The notes under the pieces are model-generated. The model saw only the letters and a program-made list of their open reading frames with translations. It ran no database searches and was not told where the DNA came from. Both the position numbers and the translations under genes were made by a program. This document shows positions 15,068-24,312 of a stretch of DNA of 64,000 nt, one piece after another (position 1 is the stretch's first letter; the number at the start of each line of letters is the position of its first letter). The stretch comes from Ktedonobacter robiniae. GTDB taxonomy: Bacteria > Chloroflexota > Ktedonobacteria > Ktedonobacterales > Ktedonobacteraceae. Location: the NCBI RefSeq assembly GCF_016587375.1, contig NZ_BNJG01000005.1:1-64000 (forward strand), written 5' to 3'.

Positions 15068-16120
15068 TTAAAACCCGGTTTCTTCGTCAGTGGAACGATC
15101 CCATTGGATGTCAGTGAAATTCACCCCTGGTTGGAGCACGAGGTTCATGAGAATCAGCCAAGGAATACCTCGCAGGTCGGTCCCCTGGAAATTCGCCCCA
15201 TTCACTATGGCGTCTGTTAACTCAGCTTGCCGTAAGCGAGCATTTCTGAGGTCAGCATTACTCAGCCTTGCTCCTTCCAACCTTGCCTTGTTCAGCTTTG
15301 CTCCCTGCAAGATGGCGTTCATGAGCCGCGCCCCGCTGAGGTCCGCATAGCTGAGATCCGCATAGCTCAAATTGGCTTCTTGCAGATTGGCTCCATGCTG
15401 GCTCATTGTATGCAGATTGACTCCGCACAGGTTGGCACCTTGCAGGTTGACTCTAGACAGATTAACTCCACGCAGATCGGTTTCGCTCAGGTTGGCGCTA
15501 TCTAGCCGTGCATTTTCCAGACGGGCTCCACGCAAATCACTCCCGCGCAGATCAGCTTTGCTGAGCGTACAAGTTCTGAGATCGGCTTTGCGCAGATCAC
15601 TCTTGTTTAACTTCGCCGCAGACAGATTGACTGAGATCAGCTCGGCTTCGTAGAGATTGGCTTCACTCAAATTTGCCTCGTGCAGGTTGATGCGGATCAG
15701 TTGAGCCTGGCACAGGTTGGCTTCGCGTAGATCGGCATTGGTCAGGTTGGTATCATCGAGAACGGCATTCGTCAGATTGGCTCTGCGCAGGGTAGCATTG
15801 GTGAGATCTGCATGCTTCAAGCCAGCTCCTTTCAATTGAGCCTCGGAGAGATTGGCTCCTCTCAAATCGACATCATAGAGCCGGGAAACATTCAGATTCC
15901 CTTTGACCAGGTTGGCTTCTCTGAGGTCCGCCTTGTGCAGGCTGGCTGCGGACAGATCGGCCTCACTCAGATTGGCGCCGTTTAGCTGTGCGAAGCGCAG
16001 ATCAGCCCTGCGCAGACAGACTCCGCGCAGGTCGGTCCCGCGCAGGTCGACTCCGCTGAAGTCAGGCCGTAGCACATTCTGTTGCTCTCTCCACTGGTTC
16101 CACGCTCCGATCCCCTGCAT
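15068..16120 (-). CDS. Pentapeptide-repeat protein
   Basis: 350 residues, almost entirely A(D/N)LxX pentapeptides from about residue 20 to 335, for example SGVDLRGTDLRGVCLRRADL. This folds as a right-handed quadrilateral beta-helix. The opening GIGAWNQWREQQNVLRPDFS is the usual short helix before the repeats in Ktedonobacteria. The frame is open ten codons further upstream and reads IADQECIDQL; the first codon there is ATA (16148-16150) with AGGGAG before it, where relatives start with ATG. So the annotated ATG may be a fallback start. It follows a damaged NACHT gene in the same frame, and the pair may once have worked together. Function unknown. Confidence 0.85.
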   Translation of the reverse strand: MQGIGAWNQWREQQNVLRPDFSGVDLRGTDLRGVCLRRADLRFAQLNGANLSEADLSAASLHKADLREANLVKGNLNVSRLYDVDLRGANLSEAQLKGAGLKHADLTNATLRRANLTNAVLDDTNLTNADLREANLCQAQLIRINLHEANLSEANLYEAELISVNLSAAKLNKSDLRKADLRTCTLSKADLRGSDLRGARLENARLDSANLSETDLRGVNLSRVNLQGANLCGVNLHTMSQHGANLQEANLSYADLSYADLSGARLMNAILQGAKLNKARLEGARLSNADLRNARLRQAELTDAIVNGANFQGTDLRGIPWLILMNLVLQPGVNFTDIQWDRSTDEETGF

Positions 16121-16189
16121 GAGTTGATCAATACATTCCTGATCTGCTATCGGATTTCTCCCTGGCTTGTTTCAAGGTTCTCCAGGCTT

Positions 16190-17008
16190 TTAGGAAATGA
16201 GCGAGAGAGCCTGGGAGGGCACGTTTCCCTGGTCCGTTTTTTTGCCTGGTCTCACCTGACCAGGTTGGCTTCTCTCACGCTTTCTCGTACCTGGCTGACT
16301 GGCATGCTCTTCTATTGTATGCCAGCTGAAAGAAACGTGGCAAGAGGCGTAAGGAGAGAAACCAGCACTCTGAAGTTCTCGTATTGTCAAGTTGATGCCT
16401 GAGTTGAGCAATGTGAGAGAAGAGCCCCTTGCCAAGATAGAGGTAATGTCCGAGTCTGTCAGCGGTTTGAGCACCACCGCCAGTTTAAGATGTAGAGGGG
16501 AGGTTTGTGATACAGCTGCATATTCGTTACTTGTGCTACAGATGACGAGGGGGTATGGATGCTCCAGGTAGGTATTGATAGCGGCGATGCATTGGGATCG
16601 TGCTTCCTCTAGCATTTCATTCAAACCATCAAGCAGGGGAATAATCTGGTGTTCCATCACTAACTGTTGGGCGAAAGATCTCGAAATACCATATCTTTTG
16701 ATGAGTTGTTCAATCATCCAGAGCACCAGGGAATGCTGGTTGATTGTCCACTCAGAAAGCCAGAAAATAATAGGGATGGGAGCTTGCTGGTCGGTTTCAG
16801 CGCGCTGGAGAAGATGTTTGTCTAGGATATAGAGCTGTGTCGATTTTCCAACACCAGGTTCGCCCAAAATGCACAGTTCCTGGTGCGCCTTAAAATAGAC
16901 ATCAATGATTGACGTTCCGTCCTCACGTGGTTGCTCAGGGAGATGGGGCTCCCTAACAGCCAGGGACAGGGGATTAAAAACCGCACCTGGCTGAGAAACC
17001 AGGTGCAC
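16190..17008 (-). pseudogene. NACHT NTPase domain segment (second part of a frameshifted gene)
   Basis: The frame carries a STAND-type ATPase: Walker A ILGEPGVGKSTQLYILDKHL, Walker B IIPLLDGLNEMLEEA, and the intermediate PIPIIFWLSEWTINQHS, all typical of NACHT proteins that follow a short membrane region. Only a GTG is available as a start and it lacks a ribosome site. Sequence before it (LQLADTLSV) is continuous with the upstream 2-TM gene if one base is restored near 17030. After about residue 215 the frame becomes non-homologous (RKRERSQPGQ) and stops, so the C-terminal sensor region is also missing. Confidence 0.75.
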
Positions 17009-17022
17009 GCTGAGCGTATCGG

Positions 17023-17448
17023 CTAGCTGGAGCGATTCCCGAGAAATTCCTTATACCATTGCGTCAAGTACTGATGTAGACGGGTGCGATCCTGCGAGTT
17101 CAATTCAGGTGAGTGATGGGCAGGCTGTATTGCTGTCGCCTTACTTTCCTTTGCTACTTGGATCGATGCGAGGCGAACCAGAATGGTGAAAGCAAGAAAA
17201 ACGCCGACCACTGGTAAAGTAATGGCAAGATGGTCAAAAGCCCAGCTAAGGGGAGTATCACTCACGTCCCAGCCTTTGTTTTTGGTAATTGACCAAGTGG
17301 CAAGGACACTGATGAGCCATCCTATGATCCCTGAGACCCAAATCAGAACAACGACATTCCAGCAGTGATGAAGGTGTTTCCATACTCCAACGATTTTCCC
17401 CAGCCTTACCCTCATAGGACGTTCCTTTCGGTAGGACGCTCTTAACAA
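17023..17448 (-). pseudogene. Two-TM N-terminal segment of the NACHT protein
   Basis: 141 codons. Two hydrophobic helices are evident: VVVLIWVSGIIGWLISVLAT and HLAITLPVVGVFLAFTILV. A cytoplasmic linker then ends LNSQDRTRLHQYLTQWYKEF, which is the usual lead-in to a NACHT domain (RxRLLxxVxxxWxxxFL). The frame hits TAG at 17023-17025, while the NACHT domain continues in the +1 frame. The original gene spanned 16190-17448 and encoded a membrane-anchored NACHT NTPase. ATG 17412 (MRVRLGKIVG) is an alternative start. Confidence 0.7.
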
Positions 17449-17754
17449 TATCTACATCTTATAGTATAGAACGTAGAAGCGAAGACAAGTTAAAGAGCAT
17501 TGCATGAATTAGAAACGAGATGCGTCTCTTTTGTCCTTGTGAGCCCACTGAGGTTGATTTCTCCTCAATATTTTGTTCTGTATAATGGGTCAGCGCATCT
17601 AAACCTTACCGATGTTTTTCTTTGTCAAGAGGGAGGAACGCGCCGATGTGTTTCATTGCATGAAAAAGGCGCACTTCTCTCCTTCCCCAGATCAAACGCC
17701 TGTCGGGGAGATGATTCGTTTTCGAGGAGAAGGTGCAAGCACGCTCTTTACGCG
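17449..17754. other. Short gap before an IS110 remnant
   Basis: About 300 bp with no recognisable gene. TATACTATA-like sequence just upstream of the NACHT gene on the minus strand could be its promoter. Confidence 0.35.
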
Positions 17755-18235
17755 TCAGATACCTGCAGTCCCTGCTTGTAGAAATGCTTTTCCCTCCTCT
17801 AGTGAGGGGAGCCGGATCAGCTTCGTACTTTTCCATCCAATAGTTTCCAGGTCTTCTCCCATCTTCAGGCGCATAAGTTCACGTCTCACAAATTCACGTG
17901 TCTTCAGTCCGGCTCGATTCTGTGCTCCGATTTTGCGGGACCACACGACAAACTTCAACGCCACCTTCTCTGGCTCGGCATACCGATCAGCCTCATGATT
18001 GGTGAGGACGTGCCAGACCACAACCAGGAGTTTGCGGGCAATAGCCACAATCGCTTTGTTTTTCCCAAGCCGCATTGAGAGCCGTTCAAATTGTGTTTTC
18101 CAATGGGGATGATGCTCGACGGCTGTCCAGGCTGCGCGCGACCATGGCCATACGCAGTTCCCGTCTCCCTTGTTTCGTAATGGCTCCCGTACGATACGTT
18201 TGCCCACTTCGTTGCGTGGAATACAGCTTTTTGTG
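17755..18235 (-). mobile_element. IS110-family transposase C-terminal remnant
   Basis: The minus strand encodes the end of a Transposase_20-type (IS110) protein: HHPHWKTQFERLSMRLGKNK, then AIVAIARKLLVVVWHVLTNH and ADRYAEPEKVALKFVVWSRK. Upstream sequence belongs to the same protein but is spread over other frames (KKLYSTQRSGQTYRTGAITK, then QGRRELRMAM). At least two frameshifts have accumulated. The N-terminal DEDD catalytic half is absent. Confidence 0.75.
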
Positions 18236-18279
18236 CCGTTTTTGGCAACTATGAAACGAAGTCCGAGCGAGAGCGAAAC

Positions 18280-18639
18280 TTGATCTGGAGATTATTCATG
18301 TCACCTTCTTTCAACGAAGAGTGGGAGGAGCATGCGCGAGTGTATCTGGCGCAATTTCGTGCTGGATATGATCGTTTCATCGAAGATCCCTGGTGGGCAC
18401 AACACATCGCAGAACTCTCCCATTTCAGCTCGAAGTTTCGGGAATTATGGGCACGTCACGAGATGCTCAATGTTCCAGAAGGGCGGAAATCGATGCATCA
18501 CCCGTGCGTAGGAGAATTGGCCTTTGAGTTTCTCTTGTTCCAGACGGTTGATTCCTGCGATCTTCGGCTTCTGATTCACACTCCGCGTCCCAACTCTGGG
18601 ACTACCGACAAAATCGAGCGGCTTCTGGCCTTTGAGTAG
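18280..18639 (+). pseudogene. MmyB-type ligand-binding domain of an HTH regulator, 5'-truncated
   Basis: 119 codons. The body matches the C-terminal MmyB-like domain of XRE regulators: LAQFRAGYDRFIEDPWWAQH, then SSKFRELWARHEMLNVPEGR, MHHPCVGELAFEFLLFQTVD and LRLLIHTPRPNSGT. The N-terminal helix-turn-helix and the first half of the ligand domain (normally another 150 or so residues) are missing. The start lies about 45 bp from the IS110 remnant, so a transposition event probably removed the promoter and DNA-binding half. Confidence 0.75.
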
Positions 18640-18826
18640 GAGAGGAAGCATACCGTCTCAAAAGCCATTTACAGCCAAGGACGCTCGCGCTTACCTGATC
18701 AAAGGAAAAGGTGCCAATTTACTTACAAGGCGCCGATAGAAGAAGCCAGATGCCCAACCTTTGAGCGTCATGTCTCATCGCTTCTCGTTCAAAGTCGTCC
18801 TGGCCTTGGGCTCATGTACCACAGCA

Positions 18827-18847
18827 ACTCGTTGCGCATCGCGTGGG
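18827..18847 (-). repeat. Third, diverged copy of the 21-bp IS-end-like site
   Basis: Matches 9280-9300 at 18 of 21 positions (ACTCGTTGCGCATCGCGTGG). It lies just beyond the stop of the minus-strand SDR gene and marks either a former insertion end or a chance-conserved motif. Confidence 0.4.
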
Positions 18848-18864
18848 AGAGAGGAACAGAAGTA

Positions 18865-19776
18865 TCAGGCAAGGAAGCGCAGTGATGCTTCCCAGAGGCG
18901 ATCAGCATTCTCGGCATTGAGAGCATAGGGGGCCACGCCACTCGCGTAGCCATTGCCATTCGTCACCACGAGAGCCTCGTTGCAGTCCTCGAAGTATCGT
19001 CCACTTACGCCCTGAAGGAGCGGCGATGCGGCCAATAAGACAGAAGTGGCAGCGCCCTGCTGTGGCGTTTTCCGTCGCTCCGGTGGGGTCCGAAGCCCGC
19101 CGACGTGACGCTGGAGGTTGGTGGCAATCGCCCCTGGCATCAAGGCATTGGTCGTAATGCCATCGTTTGCCCAGCGAGCAGTGGCTCCGACTGCGAAGAG
19201 GATGGTCGCAGTTTTGGACTGTCCATACGCAAGGAGTGGATCATAGGGGCGGAAGGCAAAGTGAAGATCGTCGAAAATCACTGGCGAAATTAGATGTCCA
19301 GAGGAACTGACCATGACAATGCGTGCGTTCCCCGTAGCGGCCAGCGCGTTGTGAAGACCGAGGGCCAGGGCAAAGTGTCCCAGGTAATTGGTGGCGAACT
19401 GCATTTCCCAGCCCTCAGGTGTACGCTGTTCTGGCATGGCCATGACACCAGCGTTATTGATAAGGACATTCAACGGTCTGGTCCATCCAGCAACAAACTC
19501 GGCGATGGATGCTCGATCAGCTATGTCGAGCCAGGCGGCATGAACATTCTGGTTTCCCGTGGTGGCGATGATGTCTGCTGCAGCCTGCTTCCCTGTGTCG
19601 GTATTTCGCACAGCGAGCGTCACCTCGGCTCCAATGTGGGCCAGCGTTCGTGCCGTTTCCAAGCCGATCCCCGATGCCCCTCCGGTAATCACCACCTGTT
19701 TGCCCGACAAATCAATGCCTTCTGCCACTTCATCAGCAGTAGAGAGAAATCCAAAAGGCGTCGTAATACGTTCCAT
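18865..19776 (-). CDS. SDR-family oxidoreductase (retinol-dehydrogenase-like)
   Basis: 303 residues from ATG 19776 (GAAAGGAACGATT upstream). Classical short-chain dehydrogenase features are present: cofactor loop VVITGGASGIGLETARTLAH, then LNVLINNAGVMAMPEQ, the catalytic Ser in IVMVSSSGHLIS and the YxxxK pair in YGQSKTATIL. Length and the extended C-terminus fit the WW-oxidoreductase/retinol-dehydrogenase-like group. It follows the MerR gene by 18 bp on the same strand, so the two almost certainly form one transcript controlled by MerR. Confidence 0.93.
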   Translation of the reverse strand: MERITTPFGFLSTADEVAEGIDLSGKQVVITGGASGIGLETARTLAHIGAEVTLAVRNTDTGKQAAADIIATTGNQNVHAAWLDIADRASIAEFVAGWTRPLNVLINNAGVMAMPEQRTPEGWEMQFATNYLGHFALALGLHNALAATGNARIVMVSSSGHLISPVIFDDLHFAFRPYDPLLAYGQSKTATILFAVGATARWANDGITTNALMPGAIATNLQRHVGGLRTPPERRKTPQQGAATSVLLAASPLLQGVSGRYFEDCNEALVVTNGNGYASGVAPYALNAENADRLWEASLRFLA

Positions 19777-19794
19777 AATCGTTCCTTTCATTCA

Positions 19795-20250
19795 CTATGT
19801 AAGCTTTGCGGCAATACGATGATTTTCTTCAGTTATGCGCTGGGCCGCCTCGGTATCTCCCCGTTCCAAAGCATCCCAATAGGCAACTTTTCCCTCAAGA
19901 TACTGTTTTCTGATTTGTAAGCGCTCGATCTGGTATTCGAGTTCTTTGGCATGAGCATGAAAGAGTTCCTTTTGTTGTGTAGCGCCCTGCGTTCCTTTCT
20001 CGAGCAATTGCAGATACGTTCGCATATCTTCTATTGAGAGACCACTGGCGCGAAGGCAAGCAAGTGCATTGACCACACTCACGGTATCGGCAGGGTACCG
20101 TCTGTGACCGCTACTTGGATCCCTCGGAACAGGTTGTATGAGGCCAATCTTCTCGTAGTATCGAAGCGTCGGCTCAGGCAGACCACTCTGTTGAGACAAT
20201 TCTTGAATCGTGAATGATTCCGACTTTGACATGGTTGGTGCATTTCTCAT
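19795..20250 (-). CDS. MerR-family transcriptional regulator
   Basis: 151 residues. The winged helix reads FTIQELSQQSGLPEPTLRYY and EKIGLIQPVPRDPSSGHRRY, typical of MerR. The dimerisation coiled coil follows (YQIERLQIRKQYLEGKVAYW). No metal-binding cysteines are present, so this is of the AdhR/NmlR-like or drug/aldehyde-responsive type. Start 20250 is kept because the promoter at 20257-20287 would put transcription start at this ATG; ATG 20232 (MSKSESFTIQ) is the alternative. It heads an operon with the downstream SDR gene. Confidence 0.92.
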   Translation of the reverse strand: MRNAPTMSKSESFTIQELSQQSGLPEPTLRYYEKIGLIQPVPRDPSSGHRRYPADTVSVVNALACLRASGLSIEDMRTYLQLLEKGTQGATQQKELFHAHAKELEYQIERLQIRKQYLEGKVAYWDALERGDTEAAQRITEENHRIAAKLT

Positions 20251-20256
20251 AGCTCT

Positions 20257-20287
20257 AGTATAGAGAACTTAAAGCGCTTTAAGTCAA
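20257..20287 (-). promoter_or_regulatory. MerR-type promoter with 19-bp spacer and operator palindrome
   Basis: On the minus strand TTGACT (20287-20282) and TATACT (20262-20257) are 19 bp apart. Between and around them lies the perfect 18-bp palindrome ACTTAAAGCGCTTTAAGT (20267-20284). Overlong spacers with a central dyad are the hallmark of promoters activated by MerR proteins. The MerR ATG falls 7 nt past the -10 box, suggesting a leaderless message. Confidence 0.8.
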
Positions 20288-20288
20288 G

Positions 20289-20691
20289 AGATCAAACCCG
20301 AGCCGGCAAATGCCTGGCGCCCCGGTTGTTGGCGGAATGGGGAGACAACCGCCAACGCTATGCTATGCCCAGCTGCATCGCCGCCCTGGCGGGAACCTCG
20401 CCGGTGCCTTTCGAAAGCGGCAACTATGCCACTGTTCATCACCGCTTCGCCTGCGTGAAACCCCTGCGCAATGCCTTGCACCAATTCGCCTGGCAATCGA
20501 CGAATCAGGAGCCATGGGTCAAGACCTATTACGAGCGCAAACGCAGGGAGGGGAAAAGCCGCAGCATGGCCGTTCAGGCCCTGGCAAACGTCTGGGTGCG
20601 CGTGATTTTTGCCATGTGGCACAAGCGCGAAGCCTATCAGTGCGATACCTTTGAAACTGCTCAGCGCCAGCATGCTCGACGAGTTGCCTAA
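20289..20691 (+). mobile_element. Second IS110-family transposase C-terminal remnant
   Basis: The plus strand encodes a Transposase_20 domain and tail: IAALAGTSPVPFESGNYATV, HHRFACVKPLRNALHQFAWQ, YYERKRREGKSRSMAVQALA and NVWVRVIFAMWHKREAYQCD, ending TAA at 20689-20691. It belongs to a different IS110 subgroup from the remnant at 17755. The first ATG is internal at 20326, and the N-terminal RuvC-like half is missing. It abuts the MerR promoter. Confidence 0.8.
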
Positions 20692-20810
20692 TCCTCTTTT
20701 CCAGTTCTGAGCGGGGCAAACGAGCAGCAGGCAGGCAAACCAGCATGCTACCCGCCTATTGAGAACAGTGCGGGAGGTTTCCTCATGTCTGATCCTGGCG
20801 TTCTGTGGCT

Positions 20811-23486
20811 TCATGGCTCGCTTCTCTGTTTCTCTCTATCTATCCAGGGACTTGACAGAGAAGTTCTCGTGGGAAGGGTGACCGTAAAGGTCGAGCCTTT
20901 CCCAACGACGCTGTCCACCGTGATGGTTCCCCCATGAGCCTTGACAATCTCCGCGACAATGTATAATCCCATGCCCAGGCCGGGGATCGCTCGCCGGCTC
21001 AGATCCGTGACCCGATAGAAGCGGTCAAAAATCTTGTCGCATTGCTCGCGCGGGATGCCCAGACCATGATCGCGGACACGGATCGTGACCGTCTCAGGGG
21101 AGGCGGAGAGATCCATCTCGAGCGTCTCTGCGCCTGGAGAATACTTGATGGCATTGCTGAGCAGATTGGTGAAGACCTGTCTGAGCCGGTCTTTGTCTCC
21201 AACGAGTGTGCAAGAAGTTGCGCCACGTACCACAATGGTATGCGTCGGAGAGAGCTGCTGCATGGTGTCGGCCACCTCATGGAGCAACGCATCCAGATCG
21301 ACCGTCTCCCGGATGTACTCCAACCTGCCTGCCTGGATCTTGGAGACATCGAGTAACTCTCCGACCAGGCGTTCCAATTGCTTGACCGGTCCCTCCACCC
21401 GGGAAAGGAGGGCGGCAGCCTCGTGATGGGTTTGCTTTTCCAGGCGCTTTCGCACCAGTTGGGTCTGCATCTTTAAGGTGGTAAGCGGCGTCTTGAGCTC
21501 ATGGCTAGCCATGTTGATAAAGTCATCCTTGCGTTGTTCGAGCTCCTTGCGCGCCGAATTATCCAGCACAAAGTTGATCGCCTGGAGTGGGGAATGCTGG
21601 AAGATGACCCCGCACACGAGCACCGGAAGGCGACTGCCATCTTGACACACGTACTCTTTCTCATAGGGCGTCATCGACTGCTGGACGGCCAGTTCCTGAT
21701 GGGCCTGCCGGGTGCGAGCCAGATCCTCTGGAGCTGTCATGTGCATCAGGTTCATGCGCCCGGCACGCAGGTCTTCGCAGGTATAGCCGGTCATGCGCAG
21801 AAAGGTATCGTTGGCGTCCACGATCTGTTCGCCTTCAGTGATAGTAATGCCGATAAGCTTGGATTTCATCAAGGCATTCACGCGCTCCTGGCTCTGGCGT
21901 AAGATCTCCTCGATGCGCTTCTGGTCCTCGATGTCGGTGCTAGTGCCAAACCATTTGACGATCTGGCCTGCTTCATCGTGCATTGGCATGGCGCGGGCTA
22001 AGAACCAGCGATAGTTCCCTGTTTTGCCATCCCTGAGACGATATTCGATCTCATAGGGTTCACCCGTTGCGAGCAAGTGACGTCGAAGAGCCAGTACCTG
22101 CTCAGAATCATCAGGGTGCAAAAACTGGCTCCACCCATGGCCCAATGCTTGCTCAGGAGAAGCACCCGTGTAGTTATAATAGCGCTGATTAAAGTACATC
22201 GCAGTGCCATCTGGTTGAATGGTCCACACGAGCTGCGGCACCGTTTCGGCCAGCACACGAAATCGTTCTTCACTCTCTTTGATCCGTTCTTCGATGCGCT
22301 TCTGGTCCTCGATATCGGTGCAGGTGCCAAACCACTTGACGATCTGGCCTGCTTCATCGCGCATTGGCACCCCGCGCGTTAAGAACCAGCGATACTCCCC
22401 CGTCTGGCCATTTCTGAGACGCTCTTCGTGCTCATACATGATTCCCGTGTCCAGGGCATGATGCCAGTGCGCTCGGTTGCTTTCATGATCATCAGGATGG
22501 ATGAACTGGAGGTGAGCCCAGTGGTCGCTTTGCATGTGCTCAAGCGTCAACCCGGTGTAGTCGCCCCAGCGCTGGTTCACATACTCGTGCAAGCCGTCGG
22601 GTCGTCTCACCCACACGAGCTGCGGCACCGTCTCGGCCAGCACGTGCAAGCTCTCCCGGCTTTCTTTGAGCTGCTGCTCCGCCTGTTTTTTCTCCTCAAT
22701 GTCGGTGCTGGTGCCAAACCACTTGATGATCTGGCCTGTTTCATCACGCACGGGCATGGCGCGGGCTAAGAACCAACGATACTCCCCTGTAGTACCATCG
22801 CGCAGGCGCTGTTCCCCTTCATAGGGCTTGCCTGCCTGGACGGCGCTCTGCCACCCCTCCAGGACGCGTTGCCGGTCATCGGGGTGGATGGCCTGGAGCC
22901 AGCCGCACACTTGGTATTGTTGAGGGGTCATGGTGGTGTAGTCAGCCCAACGTTTGTTCCCGTATTCAGCAGAACCATCGGAGCGCATAATCCAGACGTG
23001 TTGGGGGATGGCATCAACCAGGACACGCAGTTCTTCTTCGGCCTGCTTTTTCTCATGAATATCAGTGCATGTGCCAAACCATTTGACGATCTGGCCTGCT
23101 TCATCGCGCATCGGCATAGCTCGGGCTAAAAACCACTGATAGGCTCCGGTCGTGCCATGGCGCAGGCGCTGTTCTGTCTCAATGGGAGTGCCTGTTTTCC
23201 TGGATATCTGCCATGCGTCCCGGATGCGTTGCTGGTCATCGGGATGGAGGCACTGGATCCACCCATCACCCTGTCCTTGTTCGACGCTCAAGCCGGTATA
23301 GTTGAGGCAGCGTTGATTAGAATAGTCGAGAGAGCCGTCTGGTCGCATGGTCCAGACCTGCTGGGGGATGGCATCAACCAGGGCATGGAGTTCCGCTTCG
23401 GCGCGTTTGCGCGCGGTGATATCCCGGCCTGCGTAGATGAGGTACTCGACGTGTCCGTCTGCATCCAGATGCGGGGTCATCGTCAC
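20811..23486 (-). CDS. Multi-PAS sensor histidine kinase, main part
   Basis: 891 codons from a GTG at 23486. The frame starts inside the second PAS domain (TPHLDADGHVEYLIYAGRDI) and then has five more PAS/PAC units, each starting like LHALVDAIPQQVW and ending like KWFGTCTDIHEKKQAEEELR. The last is LIGITITEGEQIVDANDTFL. HisKA is MASHELKTPLTTLKM (His about 661). HATPase motifs follow: NLLSNAIKYS (about 775), DHGLGIP (about 810) and GLGMGLYIVAEIVKAHGG (about 840). The GTG start is probably artificial, since the true N-terminus lies upstream in another frame (see 23374-24156). It is a soluble, cytoplasmic sensor with no membrane segment. Confidence 0.85.
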   Translation of the reverse strand: MTMTPHLDADGHVEYLIYAGRDITARKRAEAELHALVDAIPQQVWTMRPDGSLDYSNQRCLNYTGLSVEQGQGDGWIQCLHPDDQQRIRDAWQISRKTGTPIETEQRLRHGTTGAYQWFLARAMPMRDEAGQIVKWFGTCTDIHEKKQAEEELRVLVDAIPQHVWIMRSDGSAEYGNKRWADYTTMTPQQYQVCGWLQAIHPDDRQRVLEGWQSAVQAGKPYEGEQRLRDGTTGEYRWFLARAMPVRDETGQIIKWFGTSTDIEEKKQAEQQLKESRESLHVLAETVPQLVWVRRPDGLHEYVNQRWGDYTGLTLEHMQSDHWAHLQFIHPDDHESNRAHWHHALDTGIMYEHEERLRNGQTGEYRWFLTRGVPMRDEAGQIVKWFGTCTDIEDQKRIEERIKESEERFRVLAETVPQLVWTIQPDGTAMYFNQRYYNYTGASPEQALGHGWSQFLHPDDSEQVLALRRHLLATGEPYEIEYRLRDGKTGNYRWFLARAMPMHDEAGQIVKWFGTSTDIEDQKRIEEILRQSQERVNALMKSKLIGITITEGEQIVDANDTFLRMTGYTCEDLRAGRMNLMHMTAPEDLARTRQAHQELAVQQSMTPYEKEYVCQDGSRLPVLVCGVIFQHSPLQAINFVLDNSARKELEQRKDDFINMASHELKTPLTTLKMQTQLVRKRLEKQTHHEAAALLSRVEGPVKQLERLVGELLDVSKIQAGRLEYIRETVDLDALLHEVADTMQQLSPTHTIVVRGATSCTLVGDKDRLRQVFTNLLSNAIKYSPGAETLEMDLSASPETVTIRVRDHGLGIPREQCDKIFDRFYRVTDLSRRAIPGLGMGLYIVAEIVKAHGGTITVDSVVGKGSTFTVTLPTRTSLSSPWIDREKQRSEP

Positions 23487-24156
23487 TGCAAGGTCCAGAT
23501 ACCACCCTCTTGAGGGTGTATCCTGGCCTCAAAGTGCACGCTTTTCCCCGGCTGGCTTGTTCAATCGCAGTGTGTAATTGCTGCTGGACCGCCGGATCAT
23601 ACGACCACCAGGGGGGGTCGATGAATGGTTTGCCGACCACCTCTTCTCGTCGGCAGTGTGCGTCTGCTAAGGGACGCTGATTGATTTCCAGGACCAGCCC
23701 CTCAGGGGTTAAGACCGCCATCCGGTCAGAGACGCTCTCCAGCAGGTTCAGATATTTCTGTTCACTCTGACGAAGGGCATCCTGGAACCGCTTCGGTTCC
23801 GTGTTTTCCTGGAACAAGACCGCGAGGCCCACGCCGGTGGGTAATAGCTGTGCATGGAACCAGGTCTGGGTCACCGGGGAACGATAGTCCACTTCGGTCC
23901 ATTTCCGCGTTTGTCCAGCCTTGAGCACAGCCTGATAGAGCGCGGTGCTCATCAGGTGGGGAGCGCCACTCCACAAGGGCTTGCCACATACGTCCTCTCG
24001 TGTGGCTCCGGTGAGCGTCTGCGCGCTCGCATTAGCATAGACAATTGTCGCGGCGTCATCGACGACAAACAAGGCACCAGGAAGTGTCTCAAGAAGCGTG
24101 AGGAGCGTCTCACTCGAGGAAGGGGTGAGGCGCCTGATATGCTTTGTATCCGACAT
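23374..24156 (-). pseudogene. N-terminal PAS portion of the same histidine kinase, separated by frameshifts
   Basis: Started at ATG 24156 (MSDTKHIRRLTPSSSETLLT). Two PAS domains are visible: ALFVVDDAATIVYANASAQT and MAVLTPEGLVLEINQRPLAD. The frame is correct to about EQASRGKAC (23560). Comparison with the paralogue at 61149-63173 (VRFETLFHSREG) shows that the protein continues as VHFEARIHPQEG in the second frame, then WYLDLAVTMTPH in the third, joining the 891-codon part. So two single-base indels lie between about 23500 and 23565, next to GGGG and AAAA runs. The restored protein would be about 1,115 residues. Confidence 0.75.
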
Positions 24157-24312
24157 AGTGCGATAGATGTCCCTTTCACATGTCCCCATCCCTGGGAGCG
24201 AAGATGCGTACCTGCTCTGACCTCAAGCAGTCTCTTGAGATGATGTGATAGCTTCGAGAAAGAAGTAAACTGTACAATTTGATGCTGGTGAAATCGCTCG
24301 TCCACCTGGCGA

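Noticed and set aside
15068..16120. Possible CRISPR-like short repeats
   Set aside because: The periodic 15-bp pattern encodes pentapeptides; there are no unique spacers of constant length and no cas genes. No CRISPR array was seen anywhere in the window.
15090..16127. Several plus-strand frames rich in Ser/Leu/Arg over the pentapeptide gene
   Set aside because: Repeating antisense of pentapeptide codons, an artefact of the repeat structure.
17612..17998. 128-codon plus frame
   Set aside because: Lies antisense to the IS110 remnant; no supporting signals.
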